From Streptomyces thermolilacinus SPC6 (GTDB lineage: Bacteria > Actinomycetota > Actinomycetes > Streptomycetales > Streptomycetaceae), in assembly GCF_000478605.2 (NCBI RefSeq), contig NZ_ASHX02000001.1, positions 310,001-374,000 of the forward strand: 64,000 bases of DNA, read 5' to 3'. Positions 44,386 through 51,731 of the stretch are shown piece after piece. The notes under the pieces were generated by a model. It was not told the DNA's origin. It was given only the letters and a program-made list of their open reading frames with translations, and ran no database searches. Every line of letters starts with the position of its first letter. Position 1 is the stretch's first letter. The position numbers were made by a program, and so were the translations under genes.

Positions 44386-45588
44386 GTGAGACGTACGACG
44401 TTCGTGGGCACCGCGCTCACCTCCGCGCTGCTCCTCGCCACGGCGGCCCTCGGCCTCTCCCCCGCCTCCGCCGCCTCCCCCACCCCTTCGGACTCCTCCG
44501 TCTCCGCGTCCTCCCCGGCCGACGGGCGGGGCGCCGCTGCCGCGCGTGCCGGCGAAGCCCTCTCCCCCGGCCTGCTCACCGCCATGCGCCGCGACCTCGG
44601 TCTGACGGAGGCCCAGGCCGCCGACCGCCTCCGGGCGGAGACGGCCGCACGCGGCGTCGAGGGGCCGGCGCGGCGGGCCGCGGGCTCCGCCTACGGGGGT
44701 TCGTGGTTCGAGGCCGACTCGGGCCGGCTCACCGTCGCGGTGACGGACTCCGCCAGGCGGGCCGCCGTCGAGGCGACCGGCGCCGACGCCGTGGTGGTAC
44801 GCCACACGGCACAGCAGCTCGACACCGCCAAGGCCCGCATCGACCGCCTCAAGGCCCCGGCGGGCGTGGCGAGCTGGCACGTGGACCCGGAGGCGAACAC
44901 GGTCGCCGTCAACGTCGTCGCCACGCACCGGGACGACGCGGCCGTGCGGGCCTTCCTGACGCACGCCCGCCAGGCGGGTCCCGTGACCGTGCGGACGACG
45001 GGCGACGTGCCCCGTACCTTCGCCGCGGGAACGGTCGGCGGGGACCCGTACTACACGGGCAACGTCCGCTGCTCCATAGGCTTCTCGGTGCACGGCGGCT
45101 TCGTCACCGCGGGCCACTGCGGCGGGCAGGGCGCGGCCGTGTACGGCTGGGACCGCAGCTACATCGGCACGTTCCAGGGCTCGTCGTTCCCGGAGAACGA
45201 CTACGCGTGGGTGAGTGTCGGCAGCGGCTGGTGGACCGTGCCGGTCGTCCTGGGCTGGGGCACCGTCCCCGACCAGCTGGTGCGCGGCTCGGCCGAGGCG
45301 CCCATCGGCGCGTCCGTGTGCCGCTCCGGGTCCACGACCCGCTGGCACTGCGGTGTCGTCCTCACCAAGAACGAGACCGTCAACTACAGCCAGGGCCCGG
45401 TGCGCCAGATGACGAAGACCAGCGTGTGCGCCGAGCCGGGCGACTCCGGCGGCTCGTTCATCAGCGGTGACCAGGCCCAGGGCGTCACCTCGGGCGGCTG
45501 GGGCAACTGCTCCGGCGGCGGCCAGACCTGGCACCAGCCGGTCAACGAGATCCTCAACCGCTACGGCCTCCGCCTCCACACGGCCTGA
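44386..45588 (+). CDS. secreted S1 protease, streptogrisin/alpha-lytic type
   Basis: This is a 400-residue prepro-enzyme. Signal peptide: TFVGTALTSALLLATAALGLSPASA; then a long propeptide (about 35-200) with the alpha-lytic-protease prodomain pattern (SWFEADSGRLTVAVTD, AGVASWHVDPEANTVAV), which acts as a folding chaperone. The mature domain starts near TVGGDPYYTG and has His244 (VTAGHCGG), Asp272 (PENDYAW) and Ser354 (GDSGGSF), with four to six cysteines for disulfides. The GTG start has GAAGGGAA upstream. A LacI-type palindrome precedes it and a hairpin follows. Confidence 0.95.
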   Translation: MRRTTFVGTALTSALLLATAALGLSPASAASPTPSDSSVSASSPADGRGAAAARAGEALSPGLLTAMRRDLGLTEAQAADRLRAETAARGVEGPARRAAGSAYGGSWFEADSGRLTVAVTDSARRAAVEATGADAVVVRHTAQQLDTAKARIDRLKAPAGVASWHVDPEANTVAVNVVATHRDDAAVRAFLTHARQAGPVTVRTTGDVPRTFAAGTVGGDPYYTGNVRCSIGFSVHGGFVTAGHCGGQGAAVYGWDRSYIGTFQGSSFPENDYAWVSVGSGWWTVPVVLGWGTVPDQLVRGSAEAPIGASVCRSGSTTRWHCGVVLTKNETVNYSQGPVRQMTKTSVCAEPGDSGGSFISGDQAQGVTSGGWGNCSGGGQTWHQPVNEILNRYGLRLHTA

Positions 45589-45605
45589 CGGCCCCACCCC
45601 GCCGC

Positions 45606-45640
45606 CCGTGCCCCCGCCACGGCTCACGACGGGGGCACGG
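45606..45640 (+). terminator. 11-bp hairpin after the S1 protease
   Basis: CCGTGCCCCCG (45606-45616) and its exact reverse complement (45630-45640) flank a 13-base loop, 18 bp after the protease stop. Confidence 0.6.
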
Positions 45641-46106
45641 TACGGACCCGGGCGGTACGGCTCAGCGCCCGGCGGCCGGGGGGTGGCTCCCGTGGTACCA
45701 CTCGGAGTCCGGCGGCGAGGTACGGCTCCCGTGGTACGGCTCCGCGCCGGCGGGCGCCGAGGGGCACCGGGGCGGGCCGGGCACGGGGCTCCTGGGGCGC
45801 GGGTGCGGCACCCCTCGGTCCGGGCCCGGCCGCCTCGCAGTCCCTCGGCCGAGGCACGCCCCCGGGCACCGTTGAACCGTCACCGGTCGCCCGGCCGCCC
45901 CGTACACCGGCGCCCCGCCCGCGCCTGGCAGACCCACGGACCGTCGCCCCGGCTTCCGCTCCCCTTCCCGCCCATCCGGCCGGGGCGGGGACCGGAAGCC
46001 GGGGCGACCGCTGTTTTGCACCGGCGCTCGGTGGTACCCGCGAGCCGACACGCAATCCGGCGGGTCCCGGCTCCGCGGGGGCCCGCAGCCGAAGGAGGAG
46101 TGGCTT
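45641..46106. other. gene-free stretch with short repeats
   Basis: Nothing coding is supported. Between 45680 and 45750 the sequence ctcccgtggtac(g/c) and related units recur, which is low-complexity drift rather than a recognised element. The last 60 bp hold the leader of the following coiled-coil gene. Confidence 0.45.
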
Positions 46107-46703
46107 ATGACTGATGCCGGTCGGGTTCGGCAATCGGGCGAGGTGGCGAAGGAACAGGCCTCGGCCACGGCCTCTCGCGCCGGTCAGGCGGGCCGCGAAG
46201 TGGCCGGGAGCGCCGCCGAGCAGGCGAAGGCGGTGGCCGGCGAGGCCCGCCAGCAGGTGGGCAGCGCCGTCCGGGACCTCCGCGGCCGTGTACGCGAGGA
46301 GGGCCAGGGCCAGACGGAACGGCTCGCCGGGACCGTACGGCAGTGGGCGGACGACCTGGAGAGCATGGCGAGCAACGCGCCGGGTGACTCCCCGGCACGC
46401 GGCGTCGTCGCCCAGGTCGCGGACGGCGGCCGTCGCGCCGCCGACTACCTGGACCAGCACGGCGTGGACGGCCTGATGGGCGACCTTCAGGACTTCGCGC
46501 GCAGGCGGCCGGGCGCCTTCCTCGGCGGAGCGGTACTGGCGGGCCTCGTGGCCGGGCGGCTGATGAAGGCCGGCAAGGCGGTCCAGTCCGGCGACGGTGA
46601 CGCGCGCCGGTCGGCCCCGGACACCGGCGAGGCGGCCCTGCCGCCGGGCACGCCACCGCGCACGGAACTGCCGGAGTACCCGGAATACCCGCGGGTGGTG
46701 TGA
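46107..46703 (+). CDS. coiled-coil/apolipoprotein-like membrane-associated protein
   Basis: This 198-residue protein is Ala/Gln/Glu-rich and heptad-patterned over 1-110 (EVAKEQASATASRAGQAGREVAGSAAEQ), like LEA or apolipoprotein A-type stress proteins. A short hydrophobic stretch, PGAFLGGAVLAGLVAGRLM, is a single membrane segment near 135-155; a Pro-rich tail follows. The ribosome binding site AAGGAGGAG is strong. Stop and next start are separated by 1 bp (TGACATG), so it is the first gene of a three-gene operon. Confidence 0.75.
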   Translation: MTDAGRVRQSGEVAKEQASATASRAGQAGREVAGSAAEQAKAVAGEARQQVGSAVRDLRGRVREEGQGQTERLAGTVRQWADDLESMASNAPGDSPARGVVAQVADGGRRAADYLDQHGVDGLMGDLQDFARRRPGAFLGGAVLAGLVAGRLMKAGKAVQSGDGDARRSAPDTGEAALPPGTPPRTELPEYPEYPRVV

Positions 46704-46704
46704 C

Positions 46705-47148
46705 ATGGCGACCTTGTACTCGCGGACCCGCGGCGGGGCGCACACCCCGCCGTCGGAGGAGGTCCGGTCGGCTGACCGCTCGGCCGGTGAGCTGCTGGCC
46801 GCCGTGACGGCGGACGTGCAGCACCTGCTCCGGCAGGAGGTCCGGCTGGCGAAGGCAGAGATCCAGGAGGAGGCCACGAAGGCGGGCAAGGCCGCCGGGA
46901 TGTACGGCGGCGCGGGCTTCGCCGGGTACATGGTGGCCCTCTTCCTGTCGCTGGCGGCCGTGTTCGGTCTCGCCAACGTGATGGACGCCGGCTGGGCCGC
47001 GCTCATCGTCACCGCCGTGTGGGCGGTGGTCGCGGCCGTGCTCTTCATGCTCGGCCGGTCCCGTATGCGGGAGGTGTCGCCGAAGCCGGAGCGGACGATC
47101 GAGACGCTGAAGGAGGACGCACAGTGGGCACGTCACCCGACCAAGTGA
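46705..47148 (+). CDS. phage-holin-like membrane protein (holin-X/DUF1469 type)
   Basis: This 147-residue protein has an amphipathic N-terminal half (ADVQHLLRQEVRLAKAEIQEEATKAGKAAG, the family signature) and two membrane helices (GFAGYMVALFLSLAAVFGLANVM and WAALIVTAVWAVVAAVLFML). It is the actinobacterial holin-X family; the name reflects similarity to phage holins and does not prove pore formation. It starts 1 bp after the coiled-coil gene and overlaps the DUF3618 gene by 25 bp. Confidence 0.88.
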   Translation: MATLYSRTRGGAHTPPSEEVRSADRSAGELLAAVTADVQHLLRQEVRLAKAEIQEEATKAGKAAGMYGGAGFAGYMVALFLSLAAVFGLANVMDAGWAALIVTAVWAVVAAVLFMLGRSRMREVSPKPERTIETLKEDAQWARHPTK

Positions 47149-47813
47149 GGGCCGACATCGAAGCGACCCGTGACAGGCTGTCGCAGAACGTGGACCGGCT
47201 GGCCGACCGGACCAGTCCGAAGCGGATGGTGCGCAGGCGGACGGACCGGGCGCGCTCGGCGGCGTCGGGCCTGCGGGCCCGGGTCATGGGCGTCGCCTCG
47301 GACACGGGCAGCGCGGCCGCCGACCGTACGCGCCACGCGGCGCACTCCGCGCAGGAGAGCGCCGGGCAGGTCGGCGAGGCCGTGAAGCAGGCCCCCGAGC
47401 AGGCGATGCGGCAGACGCAGGGCAATCCGCTGGCGGCCGGTGTGATCGCGTTCGGCGCGGGCATGCTCGCCGCGTCCCTGTTGCCCGAGTCGAAGTCGGA
47501 GCAGCAGGCGGTGAGCCGTATCTCCGACCGGGCCGGCGAGATGATCGAGCCGGTCAAGGCCGCGGCCGTGGAGTCGGCGCAGCGGCTGAAGGAGGACGCC
47601 ACGCAGACGGCCCGGGAGACCGCCACGCAGGTCAAGGACACCGCGGCGGACGCCGCCCGCACCACTGGGGAGCAGGCCCGTGACCAGGCCACGCACCTCA
47701 AGGAGCAGGCGCGCGACTCCGGTCAGCACGTCGCGGGCGAGGTGCGCGGGTCCGGTTCCGGGTCCGGGTCCGGCGGCACGCCGGGTTCCGGGCAGGACCG
47801 CGGCACGCCCTGA
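47124..47813 (+). CDS. DUF3618 membrane-associated protein
   Basis: This 229-residue protein begins SPDQVRADIEATRDRLSQNVDRLADRTSPKR, the DUF3618 signature, then has a long alanine-rich coiled coil with a short hydrophobic segment (NPLAAGVIAFGAGMLAASLLP) and a Gly/Ser tail. GTG 47124 has AAGGAGG upstream. DUF3618 genes habitually follow holin-X genes in Streptomyces, as here; the role is unknown, presumably in the envelope. Confidence 0.9.
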   Translation: MGTSPDQVRADIEATRDRLSQNVDRLADRTSPKRMVRRRTDRARSAASGLRARVMGVASDTGSAAADRTRHAAHSAQESAGQVGEAVKQAPEQAMRQTQGNPLAAGVIAFGAGMLAASLLPESKSEQQAVSRISDRAGEMIEPVKAAAVESAQRLKEDATQTARETATQVKDTAADAARTTGEQARDQATHLKEQARDSGQHVAGEVRGSGSGSGSGGTPGSGQDRGTP

Positions 47814-47815
47814 CC

Positions 47816-47860
47816 GATGCCGCCGGGCCGGCCCCGATTCCGGGTCGGCCCGGCGGCATC
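47816..47860. terminator. 14-bp perfect hairpin after DUF3618
   Basis: GATGCCGCCGGGCC (47816-47829) and its exact reverse complement (47847-47860) flank a 17-base loop that can pair further. It sits 3 bp after the DUF3618 stop and 40 bp before YihY, so it probably ends the three-gene operon. Confidence 0.65.
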
Positions 47861-47899
47861 CCGTACGGCAGCCCTACGGCGTACCGCGAGGAGGCACTC

Positions 47900-48886
47900 A
47901 TGGACCGGAACGCGCACACGCCCCATGACCGCCCCGCACGCGAAGGCGACGGCCCCGGGGCGCCGCGGGAACCGGCGCGGGGGCCCGCGCAGCTGCCGGG
48001 CCGCTCCTACGGGTCCGTGCTGAAGCGCACCCTCAAGGAGTTCAAGGACGACAACCTCACCGACTGGGCGGCCGCGCTCACCTACTACGGGGTGCTGGCG
48101 ATCTTCCCCGCCATGCTGGCCCTGCTGTCGGTCCTCGGCCTGATGGGAACGTCCACGATCCGGCCGCTCATCGACAACCTGGGGACACTGGCGCCCGGCG
48201 CCGCCCGCGATGTGATCACCAGCGTGCTGGAGCAGCTGGAGGGCAGCCAGGGGAAGGCCGGGCTCGCGCTGGCCGTCGGTCTGGCCGTCGCGCTGTGGTC
48301 GGCGTCCGGGTACGTGGCGGCGTTCATGCGGGCGTCCAACGCCGTGTACGACATCGGCGAGGGCCGACCGGTGTGGAAGACGCTTCCCGTACGGCTGGCC
48401 GTGACGCTCGTCGTGGTGGTCCTGCTGGCGCTGATCGCCGTCGGTGTGGTGTTCACCGGTAGCCTGGCCCGCCGCACCGGGGAGATCCTGGGTGTCGGCG
48501 ACACGGCGATCACCGTGTGGAACATCGCCAAGTGGCCCGTGATGGTGATCCTGTTCAGTTTGATCATCGCCCTGCTGTACTGGGCCGCCCCGAACGTCCG
48601 GCGAAGCTTCCGCTGGGTGCTCCCGGGCGGGCTGCTGGCCATGCTGATCTGGATGGCCGCCTCGGCCCTGTTCGCCCTGTACGTGGCGAACTTCTCCAGC
48701 TACGACAAGACGTACGGCAGCCTGGCCGCCGTGATCGTGTTCCTGATCTGGCTGTGGATCTCCAACATCGCGATCCTGCTCGGCCTGGAGTTCAACGCGG
48801 AGCTGGAGCGCCAGCGGGCCATCGCCGACGGCCACCCGCCCACGGCCGAGCCGTACGTCGAACCGCGGGACACCCGCAAGCTCTGA
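47900..48886 (+). CDS. YihY/BrkB-family membrane protein
   Basis: This 328-residue protein has about six membrane helices and the family landmarks FKDDNLTDWAAALTYYGVLAIFPAML, RASNAVYDIGEGRPVWK, LLYWAAPNVRRSFRWVLPGGLLAMLIW and SYDKTYGSLAAVIVFLIWLWISN. The disordered basic N-terminus (40 residues) and short tail are ordinary for actinobacterial members. The biochemical role of the family is unsettled; old names such as RNase BN are wrong. The ribosome binding site is CGAGGAGG. It is in the same direction as the preceding operon. Confidence 0.93.
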   Translation: MDRNAHTPHDRPAREGDGPGAPREPARGPAQLPGRSYGSVLKRTLKEFKDDNLTDWAAALTYYGVLAIFPAMLALLSVLGLMGTSTIRPLIDNLGTLAPGAARDVITSVLEQLEGSQGKAGLALAVGLAVALWSASGYVAAFMRASNAVYDIGEGRPVWKTLPVRLAVTLVVVVLLALIAVGVVFTGSLARRTGEILGVGDTAITVWNIAKWPVMVILFSLIIALLYWAAPNVRRSFRWVLPGGLLAMLIWMAASALFALYVANFSSYDKTYGSLAAVIVFLIWLWISNIAILLGLEFNAELERQRAIADGHPPTAEPYVEPRDTRKL

Positions 48887-49016
48887 CCTGCGCGTTCACG
48901 GTCGGCATCCGCCTGGTGGACGGGGTGGACGGCCATGGCATCGGCTGCCGGAACGACGACTTCGGGGCGATGCCGCTGAGGTCCGGCGTGGTCGGGAAGG
49001 CGGGACCGGGTGACGG

Positions 49017-49051
49017 GCGCGTGGCCGGGGGCGATGCCTCCGGCCACGCGC
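49017..49051. terminator. 12-bp hairpin between YihY and mannanase
   Basis: GCGCGTGGCCGG (49017-49028) and its exact reverse complement (49040-49051) flank an 11-base loop, 25 bp past the mannanase stop on the minus strand. It can serve both convergent genes. Confidence 0.6.
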
Positions 49052-49075
49052 TTGCCTGTCGGCCGTCGGGCGGGG

Positions 49076-50761
49076 TCAGCCGATGGCGCAGGGCGCGCCG
49101 TTGACGGTGAACGCCGTCGGCGCGGTGTTGGTGGTGCCCTTGCCGCCGGTGAACCCGAGGGTGACCGAGCCGCCCGCGGGGACGGTGGCGGTGTAGGGCG
49201 CCGGGGAGACGCTCACCGCGGTGCCGCTCTGGGTCGCGGAGCCGCCCCACATGTGGGTGATGGTCTGGCCGTCGCGGAAGGTGAAGCCGAGCGTCCAGCC
49301 GCCGAGGGCGGCGGTGCCGGTGTTGCGGAGGGTCATCTCGCCCTGGAAGCCGCCGGGCCATTCGTTGACGACGCGGTACGCGACCGAGCACGCCGTCCCA
49401 GGGGTGCCGCCGCCCTCGTCGGTGGTGACGGTCACGGTGGCGGACCGGGGCGAGCGGTTCCCGGCGGCGTCACGGGCGTACACGGCGAAGGTGTACGTCG
49501 TGCCGGCCGTGAGCCCGGTCAGGGTGGCCGTGGGGGTGGTGGAGGCGGCCACCCGGGTCTCCGTGTCGCCGGTGACGCGGACGACCTCGTACCCGGTGAC
49601 GCCCACGTCGTCCGTGGCGGCGGGCCAGGTGAGCGTGGCGGACGCGGCCGTCACGGCCGAGGCGACCGGGGTGCCGGGCGCGGTGGGTGGCCGGGTGTCG
49701 CCGGGGGCTCCCCCGTCGAACACGGTGGCCTCGCGGGAGGTCTCGCCGATGCCGTGGACGCCGTGGAAGATCCGCTCCCCCCAGCCGCTGAGCCGGTCGG
49801 GGTCGAACCCGATCGCCAGGTCGAGGACGGGGTCGGTGTTGCCGCTCCACGACCAGGCCAGGTACCCGAGGCGGAGCCGTTCGGCGGCGGCCAGCATCGT
49901 GTCCTCGTCCGGGTCGCCCCACTGGTCGGGCGGCCCGCCGAACTCCCCGATGACCAGCGGCAGCCCGGCGTCGACGAACGCCTCCAGGTAGTCGTTGATC
50001 TCCGCGGCGGTGTCGAAGACGCTGTACATGTGGATCGAGAACAGCAGGTTCCCGGTCGGGTCCGCCTCGTACACGGACCGGGCGTTGGCGCGCATGACGC
50101 CCTGCCAGTCCTGGCCCCAGTTGGGCGCGTCGATCATGAGGGTGTGGCGGAGTCCGGCGGCGCGCAGCTTCTTGATGGCGGCGGTCGTCGGGGCGGTCCA
50201 CCCGGCGGGGTCGGTGTTGCCCCAGGGCTCGTTGCCGATGTTGACGATGACGTAGTCCTCCTGGCCCGCGAGGACGTCCTGGAGGCTGATCCAGTAGTCG
50301 GCGGCCTGGTCGAGGGTGCCGGCCGCGGGCTCCTCGCCGTACCCGGTCGTGTCGTGCACCTCCAGGACGCAGATGAGCCGGTTGGCCTTGCACCGGTCGA
50401 TGACGGCGGCCACGTCGGCGGGGCTGTTGCGGGTCCAGCGGTGGCCGTTGGAGAGGACGACGCGGACGGTGTTGGCGCCGAGCGCCTTGATGTCGGCCAG
50501 CGACCGCGTCTGCCCCGGGTACCAGGTGTGGGCGTGGTTGACGCCGCGCATGACGAAGTCGTTGCCGTTGCCCTCCAGCAGGCGGCCGTCTTGGACGTGC
50601 AGTCCGGTGACGGCGGCGCCCGGCGGCTGCCCGGTACCGTCGGGTGGGGCGGCCTGGGCGGCGGCCGGACTGCCTGCGACGGCGAGGACGAGCAGCCCGA
50701 CGAGGGCGGCGAGCAGTCCGCGCAGGGACCAGCCGGGTGGGGCGGTTCGTGCGGTTCTCAT
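49076..50761 (-). CDS. manA: secreted GH5 beta-mannanase with FN3 and CBM2
   Basis: This 561-residue enzyme has, in order, a signal peptide (1-37), a GH5 (subfamily 8-like) catalytic domain (about 45-335), a fibronectin type III linker (about 350-440) and a C-terminal cellulose-binding CBM2 (CSVAYRVVNEWPGGFQGEM to the end). The catalytic acids are Glu178 in NIGNEPWGN and Glu273 in VIGEFGGPP. Segments such as FVMRGVNHAHTWYP and ICVLEVHDTTGYG match Streptomyces ManA. It cleaves internal beta-1,4 bonds in mannans on plant walls. A CebR-like palindrome precedes it by about 35 bp. Confidence 0.93.
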   Translation of the reverse strand: MRTARTAPPGWSLRGLLAALVGLLVLAVAGSPAAAQAAPPDGTGQPPGAAVTGLHVQDGRLLEGNGNDFVMRGVNHAHTWYPGQTRSLADIKALGANTVRVVLSNGHRWTRNSPADVAAVIDRCKANRLICVLEVHDTTGYGEEPAAGTLDQAADYWISLQDVLAGQEDYVIVNIGNEPWGNTDPAGWTAPTTAAIKKLRAAGLRHTLMIDAPNWGQDWQGVMRANARSVYEADPTGNLLFSIHMYSVFDTAAEINDYLEAFVDAGLPLVIGEFGGPPDQWGDPDEDTMLAAAERLRLGYLAWSWSGNTDPVLDLAIGFDPDRLSGWGERIFHGVHGIGETSREATVFDGGAPGDTRPPTAPGTPVASAVTAASATLTWPAATDDVGVTGYEVVRVTGDTETRVAASTTPTATLTGLTAGTTYTFAVYARDAAGNRSPRSATVTVTTDEGGGTPGTACSVAYRVVNEWPGGFQGEMTLRNTGTAALGGWTLGFTFRDGQTITHMWGGSATQSGTAVSVSPAPYTATVPAGGSVTLGFTGGKGTTNTAPTAFTVNGAPCAIG

Positions 50762-50795
50762 GACGGCTCCATGGGGGTCGGGGAGACCAACAGTG

Positions 50796-50813
50796 AGTGG
50801 GAGCGCTCCCACT
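50796..50813. promoter_or_regulatory. CebR-like operator upstream of the mannanase
   Basis: AGTGGGAGCGCTCCCACT is a perfect 18-bp palindrome containing TGGGAGCGCTCCCA, the cellobiose-responsive CebR box known from Streptomyces cellulase genes. It lies 35 bp upstream of the mannanase start, so the enzyme is likely induced by cello- or manno-oligosaccharides. Confidence 0.85.
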
Positions 50814-50919
50814 ACATCGACATGTCACGTACGCGTCAACACTTCGCGCAGCAGTCGCCGTGAAAAGCCCGCCCGGCCCGCCGCGTGAGCCGTGTCTCAC
50901 CGGCCCGTTCCGGGCTTGT

Positions 50920-50939
50920 CTATGCAACTAGTTGCATAG
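50920..50939. promoter_or_regulatory. 20-bp perfect palindrome, PadR-type operator
   Basis: CTATGCAACTAGTTGCATAG is AT-rich and lies 12 bp before the PadR-family start codon. The inner ATGCAAC-N2-GTTGCAT shape is what PadR-type winged-helix dimers bind, so autorepression is likely. Confidence 0.78.
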
Positions 50940-50951
50940 CAGGATCGCCAC

Positions 50952-51551
50952 ATGGCGCTCGAGCACGCGATCCTCGTCTCCCTCCTGGAGAAGCCCGGCT
51001 CCGGTTATGAACTGGCCCGGCGGTTCGAGCGGTCCATCGGCTACTTCTGGACCGCCACCCACCAGCAGATCTACCGCGTCCTCAAGCGCATGGAGGCCGA
51101 CGGCTGGGTCGACGCGCGGGGCGTGCCGCAGAAGACGCGCCCGGACAAGAAGGAGTACTCGGTCGCCGCCGCGGGCCGCGAGGCGCTCTCGCGGTGGCTG
51201 CACGACCCGATCGAGCCGGAGAGCGTCCGCCACGACCTGGCCGTCAAGATCCGGGGCGCGGCGTTCCACGACCCGGCCGCGCTGATCCAGGAGGTCGAGC
51301 GGCACCAGCGGATGCACCGGGACCGGCTCGCCCACTACCTGGCGGGCGAGCACCGCGACTTCGGCGCCCCCGCCGACGTACCCGGCCCGCCGGACCCCGG
51401 ACGGGAGCTCCAGCACGCGGTGCTCCGGGGCGGGATCGCGTACGAACGGATGATGATCGACTGGCTGGACGACGTGCTGGCCACCCTCCACCGACTGGCC
51501 CCCGCCCCCGACCGCACCGGCCGGCCCCCGTCCTCCGGCCGCGCCGGCTGA
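50952..51551 (+). CDS. PadR-family transcriptional regulator
   Basis: This 199-residue regulator has the PadR winged helix (LEHAILVSLLEKPGSGYELARRF, ATHQQIYRVLKRMEADGWV, KKEYSVAAAGREAL) and a C-terminal dimerisation coil of the Vir_act_alpha_C type. It lies just behind a 20-bp palindrome. The acyl-CoA dehydrogenase follows 180 bp downstream in the same direction and is its likely target. The last 25 residues are Pro/Arg-rich. Confidence 0.92.
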   Translation: MALEHAILVSLLEKPGSGYELARRFERSIGYFWTATHQQIYRVLKRMEADGWVDARGVPQKTRPDKKEYSVAAAGREALSRWLHDPIEPESVRHDLAVKIRGAAFHDPAALIQEVERHQRMHRDRLAHYLAGEHRDFGAPADVPGPPDPGRELQHAVLRGGIAYERMMIDWLDDVLATLHRLAPAPDRTGRPPSSGRAG

Positions 51552-51731
51552 TCCCGCGTCCCGACCGCACCGGCCGGCCACCCGCCGACCGTGCCGCCCG
51601 GCCGCCCCCGAGCCGAGCGCGCCGTGCTCGCGCCCCCTGGTGCGGAAGAAGGCCGCCGAGCCCCTCCGCACCACCGACCTCCCCGTACACCTCAGGACAC
51701 CCCGTCCCCCAACCGGAAAGGCGAAACCGGC

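Noticed and set aside
45624..47048. 474-residue minus-strand frame opposite the coiled-coil and holin genes
   Set aside because: It is a shadow of three real plus-strand genes; its sequence is low-complexity and has no start signal.
46705..47148. Prophage lysis cassette (holin plus lysozyme)
   Set aside because: The holin-X gene sits with DUF3618 as in ordinary Streptomyces chromosomes; the GH25 gene is 20 kb away and no phage structural genes are seen.
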